A stretch of DNA of 64,000 bases from Paragordius varius. Its lineage: Eukaryota; Nematomorpha. Location of the stretch: assembly GCA_964247055.1 (NCBI GenBank), contig OZ176053.1, positions 5,084,001 to 5,148,000 on the forward strand. The letters are read 5' to 3'. Each line of letters opens with the position of its first letter. Positions within the stretch are counted from its first letter, which is position 1. Of the stretch, positions 46,901-58,500 are shown one piece after another. Under the pieces are notes generated by a model that made no database searches, was not told the DNA's origin, and was given only the letters and a program-made list of their open reading frames with translations. Position numbers and translations under genes: made by a program.

Positions 46901-49900
46901 AAAAGGAATAAATAGCATACATCCATACACAACAAGAATTTTTTAGATAGGCACAATAATTTTTCATCAGTAATTGAAAAAAATGACGACCGTAAAAAAA
47001 CAAAAGCATTTCATCATTATTCTTTTGCCTACAAATATTAAAGTATAAAGCCAGGTGGAATATTCAATCATTAAATTTAGACATGCTAACAAGCGAATAT
47101 ATTGGGTTATTAATATACATAAATAAATTAAATGGCACAAGCGTTATCATAATATATATATATATATATATATATTGCATTTCGTTTAATTTGTCTATAA
47201 ACAACATTGTATCAATTGCGCTAATTTATTTTTTAAATTATTTATCGAATCAAAAATAGGTCTCAAGCATTTAAATGTAAATTGTAATTATCCTAGCCCT
47301 TGGAATATTTGTTATTTTTAAAAAATTTGGCAAAACCCCATAATGCCAGTAATGAAAAAATACATTTAAAATTTTGAAATTTGATATTATGACCAATTAT
47401 TTTTATTATTTAAAATATTTAAAGCCCATCATCTAAGTGAGCTAAATTTTAGGTGACAAACAAAACCTTAAAGTATGTCTTATATGGTTAGCACAAAATT
47501 CCTCTCCAATATAATCACATACTTTGTAAAGTGTGTTTCGAATTATTTCAATGTTCATTTCATCCAAATCTTGTTCTGAGATGCAATCCGAAAAGTATGG
47601 AGCTATAATTGGTATTAAAATTTAAAACAAAAAAAATATACAAACTACGTTACGCAAATTACTTTGGAATAAATTGTAAAATATTCATTATAATATTTAT
47701 AAAAACCTAAAGGTGTATCAACTAGCACGGCGTTATATAATTCAGCAGGTGTGCTTGCTATGTGAATAGCTTCCATTTGCTCAAAATTTCCCAGAGGGTG
47801 ACATTTCGTAATCAATTCCGATATTGGCCTTTGATGCAAAGTTCCAGTTATTAAAAGGATAATATTGTCAATCATGTAGGAATATCTATAGCAACAATAA
47901 TTAAACTTGAGAATCTGAAATCGACATTTTAATTTAAATCTCCCAAGAAAAGGCTAAAAATAGTTTTACAAAAAATGCATAAGAAAGAGACTAGCTTAAG
48001 GGATTAGGAAAGCATAGTATTAATATGATTTTTTATAAAACATAAACCGTTTTAAGAACTTTAATAATAATACTGAGAACTAGCTGTCATAAAATTTTCA
48101 AAATCCGCATTATTGCATAATACTTCTTAAAACGAAATTCATAGCTTAATTATTCAGTCAAATATGGAAAACAAAGGTAATAGTAATCCAATAAAACCAA
48201 TATTTAAAATAATTTTATAACAGTTATCGGTGTATCTTAATATATTTATAAAAATTTTATCGTTTCTATATAACAATTTTTACCCAATAAAATTTTATTA
48301 AAATGCGGAAAATTAGCTCATAGCAAAATTTGTTTTATGTTAACACCATATAAATTTAAAAATTATCTATGATGTTTTTCTGAAAATGTATCAATTTTAA
48401 TTAAAAAAAATCCTCATCTTGAACTCTTTGACGCCTTGGTTTCTCAAAAAATAGCACATGAAACTTGGTAAAATCTTTATAAATTATTTGTATTTTTCAT
48501 TCGGACGAAATATATTTATTTTATTTTAAAAAACATTTGTGCCTAAACTTACTATTAATATATCACTTAATGTAAAAACAATGGTTGACATTATAAACCA
48601 GTGGTACTCACCAAAAAAATATGACGGGCCAAATAAAATATATTTTTTTTTCGAGGGCCATTCCCTTATAATAATTCCATAGCTATTTAACACATATGCA
48701 CATATTTATACTCTAAATCAGCACAATGAATTTTTTGCGGATCGCATGTAAATCCAGCTAAAAACTGGTTTTCCATTTAGTTTAAAAAATTAAAATATTT
48801 TGATAAAAAATTTTATTTCGATATTAACCAATATTTTTTGACAAATTTTTCACCTCATGACAGGCCAATCTTAATACGTCGTCCATATGAACATCGGTTA
48901 AGCAGTTTCTGTATGTCTTCTTGAGATATTTTATTTTTGAATATGACGTTTTGCACGTATAAGTTGAGGGAAAAGAGTTAGGATAACTTCAGCACATTTT
49001 TTTATATTTTCATATTTATTTGGCACATCTTGCCAAAACTCTACATATCTTTCTTCTCTACGATTCTCTTTGAATATCCAAATTGGAATTTTTAAAACCT
49101 ACGTCTTTAATGATATGCGCCTGATCAAAACCGAAGTGCTCAAGTCGCTTAATGCTGGATATATCATGGATATTCGACGAGTTTTAAGCAATATTTAATA
49201 TATCTTAATTTTTGAAACTGACTCATTAGATAAAAATGTTAGATGATCTATTATTAAATTAATCTCCGCGGTAAATTCCATATTTTCTTCATGAATCGTT
49301 TTAAGTGTTGAATACAGAAGTTTTTGATTTATAAAATCTAGTTTATATTATTAATTTTTAAAAGATATTTCATTAGCAAATTGGGTTATTATTTTGCTTC
49401 CTTGACGACGTATTGAAAAAGTTTATAAGTAATGTCGCAAAGGTAGGCTAATATAACCCACCATATGTCTATATAAATTTCCTCGTCAAACTTTCTGTTA
49501 TCTTTAATAAATATTAAAATTTCATGTCTTAAAACAAAAAATCTATTCAGTACTTTGCTAAGGCTTAGCCATCTCACAGCAATGTACAAAAGTATATAAT
49601 CAAACTCACTGTGGATATCTTTCAGAAGGTTTTTAAATTTACGGCGGTTGAATTCTCTGCCACGGATGTGGTTAACTATATTCACAACCGTTTAAATTAC
49701 TGAATTGAGTGATTCATCTTTTACACGCGAAACCATTGATGAATAAAGCAGTGAAAGGATAAAATATTTTAAAGAGGAATAAATCATTTGGTTATTCCAA
49801 TCATAGAGGCACAGCCATCTGTGCAGATCGAAACCGATTTTTCATAGATATACCATTATTATCGAAAAAAGTTTTAATTATTTCGAGAAAATCTTTTCCT

Positions 49901-51023
49901 TTCGTGGTATTATTCATTAGTAAAAATTTTAAATATTTATCGTTGATTATGTTGCCGTTGCAAAATCTTACAAAGAGAGCACATTGAGGTGTTGTACTAA
50001 TATCAGTGCTAGAATCAATACTAAAATATTTGCTGTTTTTCGGAGCCAATAATGTATCGTTAAAAAGATATTAATACATATCTTCAATGCGTCCAGCACA
50101 TGTTCAGAAAGTTGAAGTTTTTTAATTTGCCTCATGATTTGATCTTTATATGGAAATTATCAAATAAAAAAGTGCAACCATTTATTAGACATTCTTTTAG
50201 TTGGAAATCAGTAAACGGTTTCATATTTTTTCCTAGATGTGGATTTGAAAAATATTTTATGGGAATGAGTTATATAAAATGAGGCAGGATAGCTATGAAA
50301 AGATTATGTATATGCAAGTTTGGGTGAAAGGCTTGCTTAAATACAAAAAAGGAATGCAATAAAAATTTCAAAATAAAAAAGAAAACAGTATACAGAAAGA
50401 ACGTGTGTCAAAATTTAATTATTTTAATGTAGGGAAATTTTGCATATCGAATTGGGTAAAAAAATAAAAACTACCAAAATGAAATCTAAAGAAAATAAAT
50501 TAATATTAAAATAATCGAAAATTCGTTTATGTGTTAAAGGGCAATTTTAAAGCACTCTTAGGGCCGCATGCGGCCCGCGGGCCGCGGTTTGAGTATCACT
50601 GTTATAAACTGTTAACAACCTATTATCGGTTATATAAACTTATATTTATTGTATAATACGTAATGTAATCAAGGAATGTGGACAATGGTTCCATGGCTTG
50701 ATTTCGCATATACTGGAATTCTAAAACTAATCGCTCCTTGATCTTCTCATCGATAGTAGCAACTGAAATAGGACTTGGTTCATTAGCTAAAAAATTTCCA
50801 TAATCGGATGTCTGAAGATGTACTTTCATATCTATATAAGTTTATTATTTTTATATTTTATAATCATGAGTTATTAGTAAAATATGTTGATAAATGTACC
50901 GTCTAAGGATTCACATTGCACTAAATTTCCATAATCTTGATTAGTTAGTATACCGCTTTCTAAACCACGTACTATACCTTCTAAATAACCATGATTTATG
51001 TTAAATAATAGCTCTGGATACAT
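43978..51023 (-). CDS. VhaAC39: V-type proton ATPase subunit d (V0 sector)
   Basis: Eight exons fit by phase: 51023-50900, 50831-50660, 47885-47707, 47602-47523, 46599-46522, 46350-46174, 44402-44325 and 44139-43978 (TAA), giving 349 residues, the normal family length (human 351). Subunit d sits on the cytoplasmic face of the V0 c-ring and couples the central stalk to it in proton pumping. The protein begins [20 protein letters not shown] and keeps the family blocks [89 protein letters not shown] and ends [20 protein letters not shown]. All residues expected from the family are present, so it looks functional. Introns range from 68 nt to 2.8 kb. Intron 2 holds a hAT relic and intron 6 a small foldback. 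It converges with RGK and lies downstream of MAT1 on the same strand. Confidence 0.98.
44453..44639. mobile_element. Small foldback (187 bp) in V-ATPase d intron 6
   Basis: The left arm has GTTATTAATTATTGGCAAAT and ATTATTATTGGCTTATA; the right arm is the reverse complement, with the centre in an A-rich loop near 44,550. Arms are about 85 bases. It is typical of a MITE or foldback and has no coding content. Confidence 0.7.
48591..48598. repeat. Left 8-bp target-site duplication of the hAT element
   Basis: TTATAAAC directly before the element; the same eight bases follow it at 50602-50609. Confidence 0.85.
48599..50601 (-). mobile_element. Decayed hAT DNA transposon (ZBED/GTF2IRD2-like transposase) in V-ATPase d intron 2
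   Basis: The ends are CAGTGGTACTCACC (left) and, on minus, CAGTGATACTCAAACCGCGG then CCCGCGGGCCGCAT (right). The flanks are the perfect 8-bp duplication TTATAAAC, the target size of hAT elements. On the minus strand, 50049-49801 reads the catalytic-core start ([19 protein letters not shown]) and 49685-49389 a later part ([38 protein letters not shown]). These match transposases domesticated or annotated as GTF2IRD2 and ZBED5-like. The N-terminal BED finger and the dimerisation end are not recognisable, and stops split the rest, so it is dead. It lies in the same orientation as the host gene. Confidence 0.9.
50602..50609. repeat. Right 8-bp target-site duplication of the hAT element
   Basis: TTATAAAC, identical to 48591-48598. 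Confidence 0.85.
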
Positions 51024-52689
51024 TGAAAACGGGCAGGTGAAACCAAAGTTACATGAGAATTAAAGACATATGTTATGGTAATTCACTCGTATAATGTTAC
51101 GGCATCTACACATTTATAAAATTGTAAAATCAACCTTGAGACAATTTGAGAGTCAAATTTAAAGTCAAATTTTTTAAAAGTTGTAATTAAAAGTCGTTAG
51201 TAAAAGCCGCTCAATTTTACCCCACCTTTGTAAGATAGGGTATAAAAGTCTTCAAAATTCTAAGTAAGAGGTAAGTTTTCAAAAAAATGCAGCCCTATAA
51301 AGCTTTAGGACTTCATCTTTTAGGGGGGTTGTATACCTTATGGCTATATTTAATACTTACGCTAATTAAAATATGCTTTCTTCAGCCTTTTGAGCGCCTG
51401 ATACAAAATTTTTATAAAAAAATATTAAAATTGTATTTTATATGGCTAACACAACAGGAAAATATATGTATCACTGTAGAGCTCAACACTTGATTAACTT
51501 TTACTTTTTGTCATACCTTATCTTATTGGGTAGTTTTATAACCCATAGCTTAACACTTGACTAACTTTTACTTTTTTGTCATACCTTATCTTTTTGGGTA
51601 GTTTTATAACCAAGAGCTTAAATTTATAAATAAACTACTGTTTCGAAATATTTTAGTAATTTAATTATCAAACCTTCTCATGTGTTTTATAAAAATTTTA
51701 CCATTTTGTGACTTCGAGAGTCTAACATTGTCACAGCTCCAAAGCACGATTAAATCGACAACTGATATTAAAATCAAAATATCACGTTTTTGCTGGTAAA
51801 ATGTACTCCGAGAGCTTAATGTTAATTATTTACATAATATGCATTATTCATTGGCGATTTAAAAAATTTTATTGAAAAAAATGGCCGCAAAAAGGTTTGA
51901 GTTGAGGATTTTTTGCAATTTTTCTTTTTCAAAAATTAATATAATACATCTAAAAGGCTTAAAAAAGCATATTTTAAAATTCGGTAAGATGTTCAAATTT
52001 TAAATCGCTTCGGGATATAACACCTCAAAAGGTAATTGTGTTAAAATTCTACCAAAAGCTTAGCAGCAAATTTTATATATATTTTATCATGTTTGTTAGC
52101 TATCCGCATTTGGGAGTATAAAAGCAAAAATGTCTAATTTATATAACTAATGTAGGGGGATATAACCTACATACCTTTGAAAAGTTTTACTACATTAAAC
52201 TCTGGATTAAACTGCCCAAATAGTCATTGCATACTGAAAATAAAAATGTCTTGTAGCGTTAATAATGGATTTGACGAAGATGCGATAGACTAAGCCGTTT
52301 TTAAACTGACCTCTTGGGGAGTTTTATCTCCCAGTGATTTAAAATTCAAATATCTTCAAAAGTATGTACGGCATCTATACAAAAAAATTTGAAAAATGTA
52401 AAATTGTGAAAAATTCTTACCTCCATCTCGTCGCCAATTTTTTCTTTAATTTTCAATAAATCGCCAATGCAACGGCAAATTAATGCATATTTTAGAATAA
52501 TGATATGATGTAATATCAGCAAATTAATAATAAATTTATTAATGAATTTTCTTAGATTCCTCTAACTTCTTCGGATCAACATAAAAATAAAATTAAAATA
52601 AAGATACAAAATAAAATTATAAAATATTTTATAAAAATAAAGATGCATATTTATTTATGAAAAATTCCGTTACTTTGTTAATGTGATTA
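51024..52689. other. Intergenic, upstream of V-ATPase d
   Basis: Holds the V-ATPase d promoter region but no core element is evident. A short strip at 51214-51235 (TTTTACCCCACC...) and one at 52316-52336 (GGGGAGTTTTATCTCCC) recall the tips of the hairpin MITE family, and a tandem duplication lies at 51480-51614. No gene is seen. Confidence 0.35.
51480..51614. repeat. Two tandem copies of a ~67-bp unit
   Basis: The unit contains CTTTTACTTTTTGTCATACC and TATCTTATTGGGTAGTTTTA. The second copy starts near 51547 and differs at a few bases only, so the duplication is fairly recent. Confidence 0.75.
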
Positions 52690-53109
52690 ATTTCTTTTTT
52701 TTGTTTATTAATTTATCTTCATTATTTATATAGTAACTTTCTTTTAATAATCTTCGAGTGTCATTTTCTTCTTTATCTAAAATCTCAACGTTATCCCAAT
52801 CAATATTGTGTCTGTACTTATGTGCCTGATATGCAAGTGCCGACAAATTTACTTTGTTTCTTCTTTCTGCGGCTTTGTGTTCTTTTATTCGAGTGTTTAC
52901 AGTAGCGTATGCAGTAAAAGATTGTTAGTGCAAAATAATCTTAATGAACACAAAACAGGGGGATATTATGGATATTGTAATGGTAATGAACGGATTGGTT
53001 ATGTTTTGTAATAACAGTTGTTAAAATCCGTAATATAATGATAAAGGATAATTAAATAGAATTAAATGAAATAATAAATAGAAATTATAAACGATATGTG
53101 AAACCCTTC

Positions 53110-53175
53110 GTCAATAGTAATCGCAGACTAGTTTCGTGCTTGTTAGCACTCATCAGTACGACACAACTATTTGAC
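53110..53175 (-). ncRNA. Hammerhead ribozyme, left arm
   Basis: On the minus strand this is identical to 53626-53691: core CTGATGA, stem II GTGCT-AACA-AGCAC, then GAAA, short self-complementary stem III (ACTAGT), and cleavage triplet GTC. Stem I pairs TCGTA with TGCGA. Confidence 0.85.
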
Positions 53176-53625
53176 TTGGGGTTTTCACATATCGATTTCG
53201 TATATATATACAACTCTGCAATTTTGGTATAAATGCAGTTGGTTATACGAATTTTAAATTAAATTTAATGTAATTTATGAAAATTAAACTGAAAATTTGA
53301 AAATAAACTGAAAATTAACTCTAGGGGTGAGCCTAGATTTAGAGTATAGCTGCTTAGGGATTTCATAGAAATCATATCATCTTTATCTTATGTTTCTTAT
53401 CATAATAGAGTGCTTCTTAGTTATTAAAATGATTCTATGAAATCCCTAAGCAGCTATACTCTAAATCTAGGCTCACCCCTAGAGTTAATTTTCAGTTATT
53501 TTCAAATTTTTAGTTTAATTTTCATAAATTACATTAAATTAATTTAAAATTCGTATAACCAACTGCATTTATACCAAAATTGCAGAGTTGGATATATATA
53601 CGAAATCGATATGTGAAAACCCCAA

Positions 53626-53691
53626 GTCAAATAGTTGTGTCGTACTGATGAGTGCTAACAAGCACGAAACTAGTCTGCGATTACTATTGAC
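53626..53691 (+). ncRNA. Hammerhead ribozyme, right arm
   Basis: Core CTGATGA at 53645-53651. Stem II is GTGCT (53652-53656), loop AACA, AGCAC (53661-53665). The second core GAAA is at 53666-53669. Stem III is minimal (ACTAGT, 53669-53674) and the cleavage triplet GTC ends at 53675. Stem I pairs TCGTA (53640-53644) with TGCGA (53676-53680), then AATAG with CTATT and GTC with GAC further out. Hammerheads with tiny stem III are known in the terminal repeats of Penelope-like elements, where they may act as dimers. Confidence 0.87.
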
Positions 53692-54739
53692 GAAGGGTTT
53701 CACATATCGTTTATAATTTCTATTTATAATTTCATTTAATTCTATTTAATTATCCTTTATCATTATATTACAGATTTTAACAACTGTTATATTATGGATA
53801 TGTTTATAAATGGGACTGAATGATAATTAATATATAAAAATTGTCCCCCTGTTTTGTGTTCATTAAGATTATTTTGCACTAACAATCTTTTACTGCATAC
53901 GCTACTGTATACCTCTTTTTGTCTGTCCAATATAAACATCATCACAATCATTACATTTGACTTTGTAAACTACAGATTTTTCATCTTGTACCTTTCTGGT
54001 GATAATTTATATATGTTATTAAGAGGTTTAAAAATAATATGGAACTTTGATTTTAAAATGTCCTTGATTTTGTAACTGACGTTTCGTGGAAAGGTATCAC
54101 TAGTATTTTTTTATCCTTTGTGTTGTTATCGGTATTACTGTACCTGTTATTGTTATTAATCTCATTATTCTTTTTATCTTTATTATTTCCATTATGTTTC
54201 ATAATTTTATAGCGTTTGTAATAAGGTGCTGGGGATAATTTTTTTCTAAAAACTTTTTAACCAGTAACGATGTTTGTGCAGCTTTTATTTTTAAATCATT
54301 AGGAATAATAATGTAAATTGTAGTAAACTGTGTACGAATTAAAACAATTTGGAGGGTGGTGTGAGGTATAATCAATTATGTATGTATCCGATTTATAATA
54401 TACTTGAGTTTTAATAATATCATTGTCTCTCGTTAATAATATATCGAGAAATGGGATTTTATTATTTTCTTTTTCTATAGTGAAGCGTAAAGGGCTAGTA
54501 CAATTAAACTGTTTTTGTAACTTTTTTATAATATTTTCCTCATCTATGCAAATTATATCATCTACATATCTATAATAAAAGTAGGGTTTTTCAATTTTTT
54601 CAAATACTTTTGATTCTATGTATCTGACTGTTATTTCCGATATTGTACTATGGTTAGAAAATGTAAATAATTAACTTTGAAAAGCTTTTAGGCTTTTTAT
54701 CAGAAAAAACTTGATAAATTTTGATATAAATATCAGCTG

Positions 54740-54976
54740 TTCGTTTATTAGATGGTTTGTAGCTGCAATGTAGGTAAATGTGAATATATCATTCAAACTT
54801 TGGCAATAAATAAATAAAAATTAAAATAGTAGCTGTATTGTATCGTGGCCGTAACATTTTTTTCAGTTCCATGATTGAAATATAATAAAATATTTATTGA
54901 TTCCATTTATTATATTTAATGCGATCCGCCGAATTTTCGAAGCTAAAAATGCAGCTCACTAAGCCATTTAGGTTGG
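54740..54976. mobile_element. hAT-like end fragment
   Basis: On the minus strand it begins CAGGGGTGTCCAACCTAAAT and contains GCGGATCGCAT, a sub-terminal text also seen at 48735 inside the hAT. The other end was not found, so this is probably a solo end. Confidence 0.4.
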
Positions 54977-55586
54977 ACACCCCTGATCTATAAGCCAAGA
55001 ATAACGTGTACAACTTTGATAGAAGTTCTCAAACACGGCAACAATTTGCAGTTGAATATATTACCAACCTAGAAGCTGCTAACGAATCAGTAGTTATTAA
55101 CTGGATTCATTAATGGTAATCATCTCTTAAAAGCATATTACGGAGGAATAATTTTATATAACCATAACCGATACTTAATAAATTGCTATGGCCACACTTT
55201 CAACTAACTCTAATGAGAATCCTGGATGTTTGTTTTAAAGCAAAAATTCGGCTAGTCGGCGCAATTGTATTCTCACCTTTCTTTGTAAGAAAACTTAATG
55301 GTAATTAATTCGTTTGAACCATGGGTTTAGACCAATACTTATTTGTACCTGTTTACTAATACATATTAATCATAAATACTACTAATAGTATATTTAAATA
55401 ATGGTTTATTATTACAGTGATATCTTAATATTCACATTTGTAAATATGAATGGACCTTTTCTCGTAGTTGTCATGTTTCAAAAGCATTCCGCAAAGTATG
55501 GCACTGCCATATTACATTGGTATCAAACTAGTACTGTATAATTTACATCATAGTTTATTTTAGTATTATTTATATAAAATAGAATA

Positions 55587-58500
55587 TTAAAGTGTAGGCG
55601 CATAAAATAATCCACAAAATGCTTCCTGTAAAGCTCGGTAGCACGGCAAACTTTCTGTGTATCCACCTGCCCTTTCTACCTCATTTGCGGCTCGAATATT
55701 ATACAAATATCTACAAAATAGAAAATATTATATTAACGAAAAATCAAGAAAAAGTATAATTTTTAATACATTAAATCAAATGATGTATTATACTACCCAA
55801 GAGTTTTAAGAGAAGCCAAACTCGGTGGTTCAGGGCCGTCAAAAAAATCCATTTTAGGCGCTTCGTATTGATATGGCTCAGGTTTTTCATCCGATTCTTT
55901 CACATGATATCGATTAATGACGGGGAAATTATATGTGACCTGCGCGATTAGAAATACCCATTTAAATAACCGAAATAATATAATTATTTAAAATAATAGG
56001 TTTTTTACTACATAAATATTCAAAAAAATTTTAACAAATAAATAAAAAGCAAAAATTAGCTATTTAGATACTAAGAAAATATATTTTTTTATGAGAGGAA
56101 ATTAATAAAAGTTTCTAGTTTAAATATCTAAAACTTCGGGTATATGGTCAAGATCATGAGCAAATGTGAGAAGGGAACCATTTTGAGACCCAATTTTTTT
56201 GATGAGTGTATCACCATGAGCTCCTTCAACACTTATATCTATGCCAGGGTGTTCGGATGACATGTCATTTTCGAGTTGTTTGGATATACGCAATTGTACA
56301 CTCTTTATTACCATTTCAGCGGGCATATCACTGTTAGCTAGCTCATTCAATATAAGATCATTCACATTGGGGTGATGTGTTTTAATCTGAAATTATATAA
56401 TACTCATTTTTGAAAATAAAATTTCTTTTCCCTATAATTTATTTAAAATAAGGATATTGCTGAATCATACAATATTAATCTGATTTTAAAAAAATTAAAG
56501 AGCTATCCACTCCTGGGGGTTTTTTCATAAAAATTGAATAGAATCTCTTTATGGGATCATCAATATATAATTCGGATAAATTCAAATTAGGTTTCTCAAT
56601 TTTTCTTAATTAAATTTTTAGGAAAAATGCATATATTGACTTGAAAATTGTGAGATTTTTTGGTAGAAACTATGTCCAAAATCACTATTTGCGAAAAACA
56701 AAAAAGCTCTATAATATTTTAATGATCAAAAATTAATATTAATTTTTGGATTTTAATGCTTTTGGAAAGGTAGAAAAACTTAAAGAAGTTTTACATAAAT
56801 AATTAATAATAAGCCTTTGATAAAATACTAAAATTTTAACCAAACCTTTTTAATTTGACTAGTATTTTCGGGTATTTTGTGGGTAATATCATTATCAACA
56901 TTAGTATTGGAATTGTGAGTATCACCGTAATTAATCGCATGTGCTTCCATTCTTTCCTGCTCAATTATCCGTTCCAATTCTTCTTGATCTTTTGTCTAAT
57001 AAATATATTGAGTTTATATAGTTAAAAATTTTGGTTAAACTTAAATAGTTCCTTTTTTCCTAATCGAGAACATAAAATTTATACAAAAAGTTAGCAAAGA
57101 TCTGAATTTATATTTTCAAAATAATATCTTTATCTAAGGTTTTTGAAAATTTCTAAATAAAATATTTCGTTTAACATATCAGCTTTTTCAAACTTTAAGA
57201 TATTAAAATTATTAGAAACCATGGAAAATTGAATAAAATTATACATGAAATAGGAAAATATCTAGAAAAGGGCCAGGTGTCAGAGGCTTGTTCCCTACCG
57301 CCCTGTTCACACAGAACCTTACAGCCTTGTTGCGCTTTTAGGTAAAATAAAAGGCCCGATAATTCATTCATCGGTGTTTATAACAAATATTTTTATGTTA
57401 ATATTCGCAAGTGAGCAACGCATGTAAATAAAACAATTTCTAACAATGTATTGTAAGTCGTTAAAATCCACATATTTTTTTCATTTAGCAATTTGGTATT
57501 AATTTACCCGCTTACGGTTGTACATTTACTATTCCTGACAAGTATAAACAAATCAGTTTTCCACCATCTGTCAGAACCATCTGAGCCCAAGCCATGTCTT
57601 CTTATACACTAGGCTGATCGGGTATAAAGATTTCATTTTAAAGCTGCTTTAGGAGGAGCATGTATATTCGAAAATAGCAGAGGGATTGGTGTTTTTTTGC
57701 TATTTTAGTGTTAAAATTGCAAAAAGCGTCTGCTCCATTGAATCGCCTTCATTTAAATATATGCTAATTTATCCTTAAGGCCAACATTGTTTGCGCTCAA
57801 AGGAAGTTGGACAGCGGTTGAAACTAAGGATATTTGTCTATCCTAGATTTTATGGCTTGTCCGTATTGCCAAGCTTTATCAAGCAAACTCGCAAGGCTCA
57901 GGTTTGTGCTAACAAATCACTACGAGTCATCACAGGGGATATTTTCTCGAGAAAAAACATTGTTAACTGGCTACTTATGAGCTCTATTTAAAGACGGATA
58001 CGCTGCCATCGGTAGTGGGGATACCCTGGTCAACGTGGAGGCTTAACATTTACGCCATAATAAAATGAGCGCGCTTAATGAAGTTTTAGAATAGAAGCTA
58101 AGACGCTTGAGTACATGTGTGTTTGCTTGCAGATTAGAAAAACTGATTTTATTGTGGTAATTGGAGAACTGAAAAATGTCAATTTGACAAAACTTTTAAA
58201 ATAGATGTGTTATTTTGAATGGCAACGAGAGACTTTCTTTGTAAATATTGTGTTGTTTTCATACCAATTTAGCAATCAAAATTGGTTTACTCATAGGAAT
58301 ATTTATGAGTTACTATTTTATGTTTTATTATAATTTTTCGTTAAAAACACCAAAAATTGAGGTAGTGTCCTCTGTGAAATGCGGTATGAGACATGCCTAC
58401 CCCACCCTTTTCTAAATATGTGGCTGAAACTTTAAATTTGATGTAATAAAATAATACTCATGCTTTATTAATTCACCAAATTTACACATAGCTTTGATAA

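Larger units (their letters stand above)
52900..53907. mobile_element. 1,008-bp near-perfect palindrome inserted in the Penelope-like element
   Basis: The ends are inverted copies: left CAGTAGCGTATGCAGTAAAA and right its complement. TA is found directly outside both ends (52898-52899 and 53908-53909), fitting a 2-bp target duplication. The arms are about 490 bases and nearly identical, with the centre near 53,390 (around CTTATCATAATAGAGTGC). Each arm carries a hammerhead ribozyme. There is no coding sequence. It may be a TIR transposon, or a Penelope-type terminal repeat in inverted arrangement; hammerheads favour a Penelope origin, while the TA border favours cut-and-paste. Confidence 0.85.
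52690..54720 (-). mobile_element. Penelope-like retroelement with GIY-YIG endonuclease (broken, interrupted)
   Basis: On the minus strand, a reverse transcriptase part lies at about 54690-54230 with the catalytic RYVDD box at 54568-54557 in the context KPYFYYRYVDDIICID. A linker and the first half of a GIY-YIG endonuclease lie at about 54110-53910 (YKVKCNDCDDVYIGQTKR). The second half lies at 52899-52690 (RIKEHKAAERRN, then SALAYQAHKYRHNIDWDN). The order RT then GIY-YIG is diagnostic of Penelope-like elements. The copy is broken in several places and lacks a recognisable N-terminal part. The endonuclease is split by a 1,008-bp insert at 52900-53907, described separately. It lies between V-ATPase d and MAT1. 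Confidence 0.9.

Noticed and set aside
52808-53011. Plus-strand open frame of 67 residues
   Set aside because: It crosses the border of the palindrome and is antisense to the second half of the Penelope endonuclease.
57791-57991. Extra MAT1 exon or nested gene
   Set aside because: It is on the opposite strand from MAT1 and the MAT1 exons already join in phase without it.
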